A stretch of DNA of 64,000 nucleotides from Siccirubricoccus phaeus (GTDB taxonomy: Bacteria; Pseudomonadota; Alphaproteobacteria; Acetobacterales; Acetobacteraceae): the NCBI RefSeq assembly GCF_008360935.1, contig NZ_SRXO01000007.1, positions 62,001 to 126,000 of the forward strand. The letters run 5' to 3'. A model generated the notes under the pieces. It worked only from the letters and a program-made list of their open reading frames with translations. It was not told the DNA's origin and ran no database searches. Both the position numbers and the translations under genes were made by a program. This document shows positions 1 to 8,499 of the stretch, one piece after another; the stretch's first letter is position 1; every line of letters begins with the position of its first letter.

Positions 1-192
1 CTGGATGCCGGCCAGCGCCGTTGCCGCAAAGGGATAGGCGTTGGAGGCGAGGCCGACGCCGAGCCCGTCCAGGATCTGCAGCCGCGCCCGCTCGCGCACC
101 GCCGCCGGGATCGCGTCATGGGTCAACGCCGCGGCGAAAGCGGCGATTCGGCCGGCCGGCGTGGCCAGGGAGGCCGGGGGCATGGCGTTCAT
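1..192 (-). CDS. MmgE/PrpD family protein, N-terminal part only (runs off window)
   Basis: Only the first 64 codons are in the window; the gene continues past base 1. The start is an ATG preceded by GAGGAG. The visible residues (MNAMPPASLATPAGR, later ARLQILDGLGVGLAS) match the N-terminal helical part of the MmgE/PrpD fold, the family of 2-methylcitrate dehydratase and cis-aconitate decarboxylase-like enzymes. It follows the Bug receptor gene by 10 bases on the same strand, so it is probably the last visible gene of the epimerase-Bug-MmgE operon. The substrate cannot be told from this fragment. Family assignment is fairly sure; function is open. Confidence 0.7.
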   Translation of the reverse strand, partial: MNAMPPASLATPAGRIAAFAAALTHDAIPAAVRERARLQILDGLGVGLASNAYPFAATALAGIQ

Positions 193-202
193 GGGAGTCT
201 CC

Positions 203-1174
203 TCATTGCGGCTCGATCCCGGCGGCGCGCACGCGCTCGCCCCAGAGGGCGAGCTGCCGGTGCAGGAAATCGGCGAATTCCTCGGGGCCCATCTTCCGCG
301 GCACATAGCCCTGGGTGGCCAGCCGCGCGGTCAGCCCTGGGTCGTCCAGCGCGGCGTCCAGCGCCGCCGAGGCGCGCCGCAGGATGGGCACCGGTGTGCC
401 GGCCGGCGCCGCCAGCCCGTACCACACCGTGAGATCGTAGCCGGCGGCCACGGAAGCGACCGGCGGGATCTCCGGCGCCAGCGGGAAGGGCCGGGCGGTG
501 GTGACGGCCAGCGCCCGTAATTTGCCGTCCCGCACCTGCGCCAGCCCATTGGCGAAATCGGTGAAGGTGGCGTCGATCCGGCCGGCGACCACATCGGTCA
601 GCGCTTCCGGCCCGCCGCGATAGGGGATGGGCGAGACCTGCACGCCCGCCATCCGCGCCAGCATGCTGATGGCGATGAGCGAGGCCGAGTTCGGAAAGCT
701 GTAGGTCACCTCGCCCGGCCGGCGGCGCGCCAGCTCCAGGAACGCCGCCAGGTCGCGGGCCGGCGAGGCAGCTGGCACCACCAGCACATAGGGCATTTCG
801 GCGATGAAGCCGATGGGCGCGAAGTCGCGCAGCGGATCATAGGGCAGGCGCCGCAGCGTATGCGGGTTCACGCTGGCGTTGCTGGTGCTGTAGATCAGCA
901 GCGAATAGCCGTCCGGCGCGGCGCGCGCCGCCGCTTCGGCGCCGATCACCCCATTGGCGCCGCCGCGATTGTCCACCACCACGCTCTGGCCAAGCGCGCG
1001 GGCCAAGGGCTCCGCCAGGCTGCGGGTGATGGTGTCGGTGGCGCTGCCGGCCGGGAAGGGCACGATGAGGCGCACCGGACGATCCGGCCAGGCAGCCCAC
1101 GCCCGGGCCGCCGGCAGGAGGGCCGGCGCGGCGAGCAGGGCGCGGCGCGCGACGGCAGCGGTGTGTCCCGGCAT
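203..1174 (-). CDS. Bug-type tripartite tricarboxylate transporter receptor
   Basis: The protein has 323 residues, the usual Bug (TctC-like) length. It begins with a twin-arginine-containing hydrophobic leader ending around AWAAWP, then the classic start of the mature protein (PVRLIVPFPAGSATDTI). Further family signatures are the 'NRGGANGVIG' stretch near residue 70 and 'LPYDPLRDFAPIG' near residue 110. It would bind a carboxylate or similar small molecule in the periplasm. No TctA/TctB membrane genes are nearby, which is common for expanded Bug sets. An ATG preceded by GGAGAA gives the start. It lies between the epimerase gene and the MmgE/PrpD gene in one leftward operon, which suggests a shared catabolic substrate that I cannot name. 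Confidence 0.88.
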   Translation of the reverse strand: MPGHTAAVARRALLAAPALLPAARAWAAWPDRPVRLIVPFPAGSATDTITRSLAEPLARALGQSVVVDNRGGANGVIGAEAAARAAPDGYSLLIYSTSNASVNPHTLRRLPYDPLRDFAPIGFIAEMPYVLVVPAASPARDLAAFLELARRRPGEVTYSFPNSASLIAISMLARMAGVQVSPIPYRGGPEALTDVVAGRIDATFTDFANGLAQVRDGKLRALAVTTARPFPLAPEIPPVASVAAGYDLTVWYGLAAPAGTPVPILRRASAALDAALDDPGLTARLATQGYVPRKMGPEEFADFLHRQLALWGERVRAAGIEPQ

Positions 1175-1189
1175 GCCTGTTCTCCGATG

Positions 1190-2182
1190 TCAGCCGCCGG
1201 AGGCTTCCCGCCAGCGGATGTAGCGACGGATGCCGTCTTCCAGCGTGACCTTCGGCACCCAGCCGATCTCCCGCTCCGCCTTGGCACGGCTGAAGCCGAG
1301 ATGGGTGCCGCCGGCGGAGCGGACCGCGCGACGGTCCTCGTGGTATTCGGGTTCGAGATGCGGGGCGTCGCAGGCCGCGAGCACCAGGTGCGCCACCTCG
1401 GTCAGCGAGGCGTCGCGGCCGGTGGCGAGGTTCATGACCAGGCCGCTGGCATCGCTGGCCATGGCGGCCAGACAACCCTGCGCCACATCGGTGACATGGA
1501 TGTAGTCATGCACTTCGCGGCCGTCGCCGGTGATGACCGGACGCTCCCCGCGCCGCACCGCCTCATAGGTGGCGGCGATGAAATTGGCGTTCACCGCCCG
1601 CCCGTGCTGCCGCTCGCCATAGACCGAGGCGAAGCGGAGCGCGTTGAACTGCACGCCGTATTTCTGCGCGTAGAGCCTGCCGAGCTGCTCGCCGAACAGC
1701 TTGCTGACGCCGTAGACGGCGGTGACCGGCTGCAGCCCGGTGACCACCGTGCCGGCATCCTCCGCCAGCGTCTCGGCCACTGCATTGCCATAGGCAGCGA
1801 CGGAGGAGGAGAAGACGACGCGCCGGCAGGACGCGATGCGCGCCGCTTCCAGGGTGTGCAGCACGCCGATGGTGTTGACCGCGACGCCTAGCGGCGGGTT
1901 TTCCGCCATCGGCAGGGTCAGGAAGCCGGCCAGCGCGAAGATCCCGTCGATGCCCTGGGCGGCATCGATCACCTCGTTCAGCCGCAGGATATCGCCGCGG
2001 ACCAGCCGCACCCGTGGCTCGGCCTGCAGATGCGCGATCATGTCGGGCGTGCCGAGGGCGAGGCTGTCGAGCAGCCGCACTTCCCGCGCGCCGGCGGCGA
2101 GCAGCGCGTCGGCGAGATGCGAGCCGATCAGGCTGGCCCCGCCGGTGACGAGGTAGCTGTTCCCGGCGATGGCATGTGGCAT
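1190..2182 (-). CDS. NAD-dependent epimerase/dehydratase (extended SDR)
   Basis: This 330-residue protein has the extended short-chain dehydrogenase fold. The N-terminal nucleotide-binding motif is TGGASLIGSHLADAL (GxxGxxG, residues about 13-27), an acidic residue follows the second strand (LLDS), and the catalytic Tyr-Lys pair is in YGVSKLFGEQ with a serine in VVFSSSVAAYG. Length and motifs fit nucleotide-sugar epimerases such as GalE/WbpP, but nucleotide-sugar use is not certain and the catabolic context suggests other substrates. The start ATG has an AAGGGAG ribosome site. It is the first gene of a leftward operon with the Bug receptor and MmgE/PrpD genes and is divergent from the SDR at 2484. 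Confidence 0.85.
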   Translation of the reverse strand: MPHAIAGNSYLVTGGASLIGSHLADALLAAGAREVRLLDSLALGTPDMIAHLQAEPRVRLVRGDILRLNEVIDAAQGIDGIFALAGFLTLPMAENPPLGVAVNTIGVLHTLEAARIASCRRVVFSSSVAAYGNAVAETLAEDAGTVVTGLQPVTAVYGVSKLFGEQLGRLYAQKYGVQFNALRFASVYGERQHGRAVNANFIAATYEAVRRGERPVITGDGREVHDYIHVTDVAQGCLAAMASDASGLVMNLATGRDASLTEVAHLVLAACDAPHLEPEYHEDRRAVRSAGGTHLGFSRAKAEREIGWVPKVTLEDGIRRYIRWREASGG

Positions 2183-2357
2183 GGCGTGCTCCCTTGGCCC
2201 CGGCCTGTCCGGAGCCGCGGAGGAGCTTGCCCAGGACCAGCGGCAGCATGCCTCGGGTGGGCGTGCCGGCGGCTGGCGGACGTTCCTCGGCTGCCCAGGT
2301 CATGCTGGCAGTTCTGGCGGCAGGCTATCGGCTGGTGCGAACGCCTGTCAATGCGCG

Positions 2358-2365
2358 TGTATACA
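2358..2365. promoter_or_regulatory. TGTATACA palindrome in divergent promoter region
   Basis: The 301-base gap between the divergent epimerase and SDR genes contains a perfect 8-base palindrome, TGTATACA, flanked by less GC-rich sequence. Many GntR/FCD regulators bind sites built on a TGTATACA core, so this is a plausible operator for the divergent genes. This is inference from motif shape and position only; no regulator gene is adjacent, the nearest GntR gene being at 8.8 kb. The rest of the gap shows no convincing gene. Confidence 0.3.
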
Positions 2366-2483
2366 TGTGTGAACGGAATTGGCGCGAGCAGGCAGGCGGC
2401 TATCCGCCGGCCCCAGCGCTGCGTAAGCTGCGGCAGCGATGCAGACACAGGCATCCACGCGTCCAGGATACGGAATCGAACCC

Positions 2484-3287
2484 ATGAATCGTCTCGATGG
2501 CAAAACCGCCCTGATCTCCGGCGCCGCGCGCGGCATCGGCGGAGAGACCGCCCGGCTGATGGCCGAGGCCGGGGCGAAGGTGGTGGTCGCCGACGTCCTC
2601 GACGGCCCGGGGCAGCAGGCCGTGGCAGCCATCCGGGCCGCCGGAGGGCAGGCGGAATACAGCCATCTGGACGTGACGCGGGAGGCGGACTGGGCCGCCG
2701 CCATCGACCTCGCCACCGGGCGGTTCGGGCAGCTCGACATTCTGGTGAACAACGCCGGTGTCTTCATCGGCAAGGCGATCGAGGAGGTCAGCCTGGACGA
2801 GTGGCACAAGCTCGTCGCCGTCAACATGACGGGCGTGTTCCTCGGCACCAAGCTCGCCGCTCCGGCGCTGCGGGATGCGGCGCGGTCCAGCGAGCATGGC
2901 AGCGCCATCGTCAACCTGGCCTCCATCGCCGGAATCGTCGGCTCGCAGCTCGATCCGCTGTACTCGATGACCAAGGGCGGCGTGACCTTGTTCACGAAGT
3001 CCGCCGCCCTGGAATTCGCCCGGAAGGGCTACCGGATCCGGGTGAACTCGATCCATCCCGGCGTCATCCAGACGGATATGGGCGAGCAGACCTTCGAGGC
3101 CCGCGCGCGGCGCACCGGCAGCAACGACACCGCGCCAGTCCGGCAGCTCGTCTCGGAATCGGTGCCCTGGGGCCGCCTGGGCGTGCCCCTCGACATCGCC
3201 AAAGGCATCGTATTCCTGGCGTCCGACGACGCGGGCTACATGAACGGCGCCGGCCTTGTCGTCGACGGCGGCTTCACGGCCGCCTGA
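2484..3287 (+). CDS. SDR family NAD(P)-dependent oxidoreductase
   Basis: This 267-residue classical short-chain dehydrogenase has the motif order expected of the family: cofactor site GAARGIGGETARLM (residues about 13-26), aspartate after the second strand (VVADVLDG), NNAGVF, a serine in NLASIAG, and the YSMTK catalytic Tyr-x3-Lys. The C-terminal half ends with the usual MNGAGLVVDGGFT. I chose the ATG at 2484 because MNRLDGKTALISGA is the normal SDR beginning; a frame extension upstream would add 15 unlikely residues. It likely oxidises or reduces an alcohol or keto group in the local catabolic pathway. The gene stands alone on the right side of a divergent promoter. Confidence 0.88.
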   Translation: MNRLDGKTALISGAARGIGGETARLMAEAGAKVVVADVLDGPGQQAVAAIRAAGGQAEYSHLDVTREADWAAAIDLATGRFGQLDILVNNAGVFIGKAIEEVSLDEWHKLVAVNMTGVFLGTKLAAPALRDAARSSEHGSAIVNLASIAGIVGSQLDPLYSMTKGGVTLFTKSAALEFARKGYRIRVNSIHPGVIQTDMGEQTFEARARRTGSNDTAPVRQLVSESVPWGRLGVPLDIAKGIVFLASDDAGYMNGAGLVVDGGFTAA

Positions 3288-3364
3288 TCGCGGTCAACCC
3301 GGCCTCCCCCCCCGACTCTTTTGCCAGTGGCTTCGGACCTGACACGTGGCGGGGGCTGAGATCG

Positions 3365-3657
3365 ATGGTGCAGTCCAAAGCGCAGACCGTTGACGAGTGG
3401 ATGGCGGCGCTTGACCTCGCCGGCTTGCCAGCCTTCCAACAGCTCCGTCGGCGTTGCCCGGAGCGGCTCGCCGGCTGGGCCGAACGGATGCAGCAAGGCA
3501 TGCCGGGCTATGGCCTCCGGGCCGCGGACTCGGCCGTCGCCTTCAACAGCCGGAAGCAGAATATCGCCTTCTGCGCCGGCCCGACCGTCATTGTGCCGAT
3601 CGCTTGAGCGGCATCGACTGCGGCAAGGCTGCTCCGGGCCCCAGCCGGTGCATTTAA
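3365..3657 (+). pseudogene. DUF1801-like (YdhG-type) gene, frameshifted remnant
   Basis: An ATG at 3365 opens 80 codons with DUF1801-like features: TVDEWMAALD, ERMQQGMPGYG, and AFNSRKQNIAFCAG. The frame then stops at 3607. The expected continuation, RLSGIDCGKAAPG, is found in the next reading frame at about 3595-3640 and stops at 3657. One small insertion or deletion near 3590 therefore splits the gene, and the C-terminal segment normally following the GIDCGKG motif is also missing. DUF1801 proteins have no firmly assigned function that I know of. This is best read as a decayed gene. The 290 bases between 3657 and the next gene show nothing I recognise. Confidence 0.6.
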
Positions 3658-3947
3658 CCGGCGTCGCTCTCGTGCCATGCTCCCCTACGGGAGAACGTCG
3701 AATGCCCGAAAGGAATTTCCAGTCGGCAACGACCGGCCACGGCTTGCCCGGCTCAGCACCAGCATTTGTCGCAGCGGAGGCCGGCGGCCATGCCGCGCGC
3801 GGCGGCCGAAGAAGCCATCGCCCCGAGGCTTGCCGGCAGGCGAGGAGCCGGGCCAACCCTATACATGGGACAGTCGGATGGCCGTCGCCCTTGCGGCGCG
3901 CCGCGACGACATCGCCCGATCGCGCGCCGGCCTGAGGATCGACAGCG

Positions 3948-4790
3948 ATGCGGATCTGGCATCAGAGCTTCAGCGACCTGAATATCGTGCCGATCTACCG
4001 CGCCACCCTTGCCCGCCATGCCGAAGCTGTGCTGCCACCGGGCGACAGCGTCGTCCTGCACGGCTTGCGTCCCGGGACCTATGGGCATGACGTCGCGCCC
4101 ATCCATGCCATCCGTCATCGCTATCTGGAGTACCTGAACGAGGCGCAGATCGTCGAGGCGGCACTGGCGGCGGAGCGCGCCGGCTACGACGCCTTCGCCC
4201 TTGGCTGCTTCTTCGATCCGGCGCTCCGCACCGTGCGGTCCCTGGTGGACATCCCCTGCCTCGGCCTCTCGGAGACCTGCATGCTGGTCGCCTGCTCGCT
4301 GGGCCAGCGCTTCGGCATGGTGTCGCTGGAGGCCAGCCAGCGCGCCCAGCATGACGAACTGGCCCGCCTCTATGGCTTGCGGGACCGGCTGGCCGGGGTG
4401 GTGGCGATGCAGCCGCCCATTGACGAGTACAGCCTCGAGGGTGGCGAGGGCACGGCGCGCCCACTGGTCGACGCCTTTCACGCGGCCTGCGGCCGGCTGG
4501 TGGAGATGGGGGCCGAGGTGGTCATCCCCGGTGACGGCTTTCTCAATGAGTTCGTCTGGCGCCAGGGCCTCAAGGCGAGCCATGGCGCCCTGGTCATGGA
4601 CGCGCTCGGCACGCTGTTCCGCTATGCGCAGTTCATGGTGGGCGCGAGGGCCTCGATCGGCCTTCAGGTCAGCCGCATCGGCCATTACGCCAGGCCGCCT
4701 GCGGCCATGCTGGCTGAGGCGCGGAGAGCGGCGGGTGCTGTCGATGTGGCGGAGAGCAGCTTCTCGGGCACTGCGCGCCACGCTGAATAA
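3948..4790 (+). CDS. Asp/Glu/hydantoin racemase family protein with one motif cysteine missing
   Basis: The protein is 280 residues, somewhat longer than typical hydantoin racemases. The first family motif is clear: ALGCFFDPAL with cysteine 87, followed by IPCLGLSET. The second half normally has a cysteine in a 'vLGC(A/T)GM' motif, but here the matching stretch reads VVIPGDGFLNEF and has no cysteine. The two-cysteine racemase mechanism is therefore doubtful, and an isomerase or decarboxylase-like role is possible. The start ATG is preceded at distance by GAGGA. It sits 25 bases before a binding-protein gene on the same strand, so the two are probably co-transcribed. Confidence 0.72.
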   Translation: MRIWHQSFSDLNIVPIYRATLARHAEAVLPPGDSVVLHGLRPGTYGHDVAPIHAIRHRYLEYLNEAQIVEAALAAERAGYDAFALGCFFDPALRTVRSLVDIPCLGLSETCMLVACSLGQRFGMVSLEASQRAQHDELARLYGLRDRLAGVVAMQPPIDEYSLEGGEGTARPLVDAFHAACGRLVEMGAEVVIPGDGFLNEFVWRQGLKASHGALVMDALGTLFRYAQFMVGARASIGLQVSRIGHYARPPAAMLAEARRAAGAVDVAESSFSGTARHAE

Positions 4791-4815
4791 CGGCTCACAA
4801 CAAGGGGGAACGTAC

Positions 4816-6042
4816 ATGCGCCGCGCAGTCTTGGCAGTCGTCCTGATGATGAGTGGCCTGGGGGCCGGATTGCCGCAGATCGCGCAGTCACAGCCGGCGC
4901 CACGGCGCGAGGCCGTCCGCATTGGCATCATGAGCGATCTTTCCGGCAGCTTCGCCGATGTGGCCGGTCCGGGTTCGGTGGTCGCGGCGCAATTGGCGGC
5001 GGAGGATTTCGGCGGCCGCGCCGCCAGGCTGCCGGTGCAGATCCTGTCCGGCGACCATCAGAACCGTGCCGACACCGGCTCCGCCATTGCCCGTCGGTGG
5101 TTCGATACGGAGGGCGTGGATGCCATTGTCGACCTGCCCAATTCCGCCGTCGCCCTGGCGGTCGGCGAGGTGGCGCGCAATGCCAATCGCGTCGCGCTGG
5201 TCACGGCGGCGGTGGCCAGCCGCCTGACCGGCGACCTCTGTTCGCCGAACCTCATCCACTACTCGCTCGACACCTGGTCGATGTCGAATGTGCCGAGCCG
5301 GGCTTTGGTGCAGCAGGGCGGTACGAGCTGGTTCTACGTCACCGCTGACTATGCCTTTGGACATGATCTGGAGAAGCAATCCAGCGAGGCGGTGACGCTG
5401 GCGGGCGGGCGCGTCCTTGGCTCGGTGCGCCATCCGCTCGGGACCACGGATTTCTCCTCGGTCCTGCTGCAGGCCCAGGCCTCTCGCGCCTCGGTGGTGG
5501 CGCTGGCGAATTCCCAGGCCGACTTCATCAACAGCATGAAGCAGGCTTCCGAATTCGGCCTGGTGCGGCGCGGGCAGCGCGTCGTCGGGCTGGCGGTCTA
5601 TATCTCGGACATCGTGTCGTTGGGCCTGGAGACGACGCAAGGCGCCATTGTCGTCGGCAATTTCTATTGGGACCTGACCGACGGGACGCGTGGCTTCGCC
5701 AGGCGCTTTGCCGAACGGTCGGGTGGACGGATGCCGACCGATCTGCAGGCCAATGTCTATGCGGCGGTGACGCATTACCTGAAGGCCGTGGAGGCGCTGG
5801 GCAATTCGACGGATGGCCGGGCGGTGGTCGCGCGCATGAAGGCGACACCGACGGAGGATGCGGTTTTCGGCAGCGGGCAGATCCGCGCGGATGGTCGCCG
5901 GATCAGCCCGGTTTACGTGTTCCAGGTCAAGGCACCGGCTGCATCCACCGGCCGATATGACGTCTATCGCCTGATCCGGGACGTCCCACTTGAGGAGGCC
6001 TATCGGCCGATCGCCCAGGGCGGCTGCCCGCTGGTGCAGTGA
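4816..6042 (+). CDS. ABC transporter periplasmic binding protein, type 1 (LivK-like)
   Basis: The 408-residue protein starts with a signal peptide (MRRAVLAVVLMMSGLGAG, cleavage near AQSQPA), then the mature start RIGIMSDLSGSFADVAGPGS typical of branched-chain amino acid/urea-type binding proteins. The later segment SWFYVTADYAFGHDLE and the TTDFSSVLLQAQ stretch are also family hallmarks. It should bind a small amide, amino acid or aromatic acid in the periplasm. The ATG is preceded by AAGGGGG at good spacing. No LivHMGF permease or ATPase genes are next to it, so the partners must be elsewhere. It follows the racemase-like gene closely. Confidence 0.88.
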   Translation: MRRAVLAVVLMMSGLGAGLPQIAQSQPAPRREAVRIGIMSDLSGSFADVAGPGSVVAAQLAAEDFGGRAARLPVQILSGDHQNRADTGSAIARRWFDTEGVDAIVDLPNSAVALAVGEVARNANRVALVTAAVASRLTGDLCSPNLIHYSLDTWSMSNVPSRALVQQGGTSWFYVTADYAFGHDLEKQSSEAVTLAGGRVLGSVRHPLGTTDFSSVLLQAQASRASVVALANSQADFINSMKQASEFGLVRRGQRVVGLAVYISDIVSLGLETTQGAIVVGNFYWDLTDGTRGFARRFAERSGGRMPTDLQANVYAAVTHYLKAVEALGNSTDGRAVVARMKATPTEDAVFGSGQIRADGRRISPVYVFQVKAPAASTGRYDVYRLIRDVPLEEAYRPIAQGGCPLVQ

Positions 6043-6086
6043 ATGCCCGGCTGGCGTCGGACGGCTCAGCAACAAGAGGACGAGGC

Positions 6087-6200
6087 ATGGACCGCCTCCT
6101 GGCCATGGAAGCCTTCGTCAGAACGGCGGATACCGGCAGCATGTCGCACGCCGCGGAGCAGCTCGGCGTTGCCAATGCCTCGGCCACCACCTCCGGCTGA
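6087..6200 (+). pseudogene. LysR-type regulator remnant (N-terminal helix-turn-helix only)
   Basis: Thirty-seven codons from an ATG encode the start of a LysR-type DNA-binding domain: MDRLLAMEAFVRTADTGS followed by MSHAAEQLGVANASATT, matching the usual 'AMEAFVRVVDAGSFTRAAE.LG.S..TVT' pattern. A TGA stop follows directly, and no continuation of the recognition helix or effector domain is found in any frame before the flavoprotein gene at 6273. It is a truncated gene relic. An AGAGGACGAGG stretch upstream would have served as ribosome site. It may mark the former regulator of the flanking catabolic genes. Confidence 0.6.
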
Positions 6201-6272
6201 TCTGTCCCTTCGCCCCGCACCGGTTGTCGTGGCCGGCCGGGCGCGACAGACTGCCCGCAACGGAGGAAACCC

Positions 6273-7718
6273 ATGACGGCCTATGACGTGGTGGTGGCGG
6301 GATGCGGCGTGGCGGGGCTTTCGGCCGCGGTGGCCGCGGCGGAAGGCGGTGCCAGGGTTGCCGTGCTGGAGCGCGCGCCGCGCGAGGAGCGGGGCGGGCA
6401 GAGCTGCTACACCGAAGCCTATCTCCGCATGAAGTCGCACCGCGAGGTGACCGACGATTTCGAGACCCATCTGGCCGAGAACGGCAGCGGCGCCATCGAT
6501 CCCGAGCTGGTGCAGGAGGCCGCCCGCGCGCGCGGTGACCGCGCTGCCTATGCCCGGGCGCTGAGTCTCGCGGATCCGGATTTCATCTCCACCTTCGCCG
6601 AGAATGCGGGCCCCACCATCGCCTGGCTGGAAGGCCTGGGCGTGCGCTTCGACTTCCTGCCGACGCAATTCCTGACGAAGTCGCAGCCACGCCTGCTGCC
6701 GGTGGGCGGTGGGCTGGCGTTGGTCGAGGCGCTGGCCAGGCGCGCCGAGGGGCTGGGCGTCGCCTTCCACTACGAGACGACAGCGATCTCGCTGATCCAG
6801 GACGAGGAGGGCGGCGTGATCGGCCTGAATGCCCGGCGTGGGGGCCGTGCGCTGCGCCTGCATGGCAAGGTCGTGCTGGCCTGCGGCGGCTTCGAGGGCA
6901 ATGCCGAAATGCAGACCCGCTATATCGGCCCGCGCAGCGTGCATCTTCGCCCCATCTGCAAGGGCGGCTATTTCAACCGCGGCGAAGGGATTCGCATGGC
7001 GCTCGATATCGGCGCGGCGCCCTGCGGCGATTTCGGCAGCTACCATGCCGAGCCCGTGGATCCGCGCTCCGGCGTCTCGGAGCCTTCGGTCTTCATTTTC
7101 CCCTACGGCATCCTGGTGAACAAGGCGGGCGAGCGCTTCGTGGACGAAGCGCCCGGCACGGTGGACGCGCATTACGAGCGGGTGACGCGGCGCATCTACG
7201 AACAGCGCGACGGCATCGCCTATGTCGTGCTGGACGCGAAGCATCTGAGCATCCCGAACTACCGCCTGGCCATTCGCACCGACCAGCCGCCCATCGCGGC
7301 GGATACCATCGCGGCGCTGGCGGCGAAGCTGGACGTGCCGGCGGTCGGCCTGGTCTCCACGGTGGAGCGCTACAACGCCGCCTGCGTGCAGGGCGAGTGG
7401 AAGCCGCTGGAGCTGGACGGCCTTGCCACAAGGGACCTGCAGCCGCCGAAAAGCAACTGGGCGCTGCCGATCGACCAGGCGCCCTTCCATGCCTATCCGA
7501 TCATGTCCGCGAATGTGTTCACCTTCGGCGGGGTGAAGGTGGATGGCAGTGCCCGGGTGCTGGACCAGGATGGCGAGCCAATCCCCGGCCTTTACGCCGC
7601 CGGCGAAGTCATCGGCCTGTTCTGGGGCACCTATACCGGCGCCACCTCCGTGCTGAAGGGGCTGGTCTTCGGGCGGCTGGCTGGGCAGGACATCGCCGGG
7701 CAGCGGTGCAATGCCTGA
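6273..7718 (+). CDS. FAD-dependent oxidoreductase, fumarate reductase/tricarballylate dehydrogenase type
   Basis: The 481-residue protein opens with the FAD dinucleotide fold VVVAGCGVAGLSAAVAAAEGG followed by an acidic-ended strand (VLER). The central and C-terminal parts match the fumarate reductase flavoprotein family: VLACGGFEGN near residue 208, FGGVKVDGSARVLD near residue 416, and the FAD-closing GLYAAGEVIGLFWGTYTGAT. TcuA-type tricarballylate dehydrogenases and 3-ketosteroid dehydrogenases share this layout. It lacks the iron-sulfur and membrane partners in this window, so it is probably a soluble flavoenzyme acting on a carboxylic acid. An ATG preceded by GGAGG gives the start. It overlaps the following SDR gene by 8 bases, indicating translational coupling. 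Confidence 0.86.
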   Translation: MTAYDVVVAGCGVAGLSAAVAAAEGGARVAVLERAPREERGGQSCYTEAYLRMKSHREVTDDFETHLAENGSGAIDPELVQEAARARGDRAAYARALSLADPDFISTFAENAGPTIAWLEGLGVRFDFLPTQFLTKSQPRLLPVGGGLALVEALARRAEGLGVAFHYETTAISLIQDEEGGVIGLNARRGGRALRLHGKVVLACGGFEGNAEMQTRYIGPRSVHLRPICKGGYFNRGEGIRMALDIGAAPCGDFGSYHAEPVDPRSGVSEPSVFIFPYGILVNKAGERFVDEAPGTVDAHYERVTRRIYEQRDGIAYVVLDAKHLSIPNYRLAIRTDQPPIAADTIAALAAKLDVPAVGLVSTVERYNAACVQGEWKPLELDGLATRDLQPPKSNWALPIDQAPFHAYPIMSANVFTFGGVKVDGSARVLDQDGEPIPGLYAAGEVIGLFWGTYTGATSVLKGLVFGRLAGQDIAGQRCNA

Positions 7719-8472
7719 GCCGCGCGTCGCCCTCGTCACCGGCGCCGCAGGCGGCATCGGCCGGGCCAGCGCGCTGGCGCTGGCCGAGGCCGGCTGGGAC
7801 GTGGCGCTGGCCGATGTGCGCGAGGCCGCCGGGGCGGCCGAGGCGGTGCGCGTTTTGGGCCGCCGCGCCTTGGCCATGGCCCTGGACGTCACCAGCAAGG
7901 CTGGCGTCGAGGCCGTGGTCGCACGGATACTGGCCGAATTCGGGCGAGTGGATGCGCTGGTGAACGTGGCCGGCGTGGTTGGCTTCGGCTCGGCCGCCGA
8001 GATGCCCGAGGCGGAATGGGACCGCGTGCTGGCGGTAAACCTGAAAGGGACCTTCCTCGCCTGCCAGGCCGTGATCCCGGCCATGCGCGCGCAAGGGGGC
8101 GGGCGTATCGTCAATATCGGCTCGATCATCGGCAAGAATGGCGGCAATGCGCGACCCTGGCTGGACCGCGCGGAACAGCAGCGCAGCGGCAGCGCGGCCT
8201 ACGGCGTCTCGAAGGCGGGCGTGCATGCCCTGACCTTCTTCCTCGCCAAGGAACTGGCGGCGGACAACATCGCAGTGAATGCCGTGGCGCCCGGCCCCAT
8301 CGCCTCAGCCATGACGACCACCTTCCCCGATGCGCTGAAGGCGCTGATCCCCGTTGGCCGCATGGGGACGGCCGAGGAGGTGGCGCGGGTGGTGGCCTTC
8401 CTCGCGGCGCCGGAGACCGGCTTCGTCACCGGCGAGATCGTTGACGTCAATGGTGGCATGTGGATGGACTGA
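7711..8472 (+). CDS. SDR family oxidoreductase (FabG-like)
   Basis: This is a 253-residue classical SDR. It has GAAGGIGRASALALAEAG (cofactor site), an acidic residue after the second strand (LADV), NVAGVVG in place of the usual NNAG, the catalytic serine in NIGSIIG and YGVSKAG for Tyr-x3-Lys. The end is VTGEIVDVNGGMWMD. An insert between serine and tyrosine (GKNGGNARPW onwards) is slightly longer than in most FabG relatives. Its ATG lies inside the end of the flavoprotein gene, so both are made from one message and probably catalyse successive steps on the same substrate. The exact reaction is unknown. Confidence 0.87.
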   Translation: MPEPRVALVTGAAGGIGRASALALAEAGWDVALADVREAAGAAEAVRVLGRRALAMALDVTSKAGVEAVVARILAEFGRVDALVNVAGVVGFGSAAEMPEAEWDRVLAVNLKGTFLACQAVIPAMRAQGGGRIVNIGSIIGKNGGNARPWLDRAEQQRSGSAAYGVSKAGVHALTFFLAKELAADNIAVNAVAPGPIASAMTTTFPDALKALIPVGRMGTAEEVARVVAFLAAPETGFVTGEIVDVNGGMWMD

Positions 8473-8499
8473 ATGGAACCGAAACCGATGGCGCGATGA

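Noticed and set aside
3753-4931. Long minus-strand open frame of 392 codons
   Set aside because: It lies fully antisense to the racemase-like gene and its flanks, has no family motif and an Arg/Pro/His-rich composition typical of GC-bias shadow frames.
6066-8147. Minus-strand open frame of 693 codons opposite the flavoprotein and SDR genes
   Set aside because: Both plus-strand genes show full catalytic motifs; the minus frame shows none and is compositionally a shadow.
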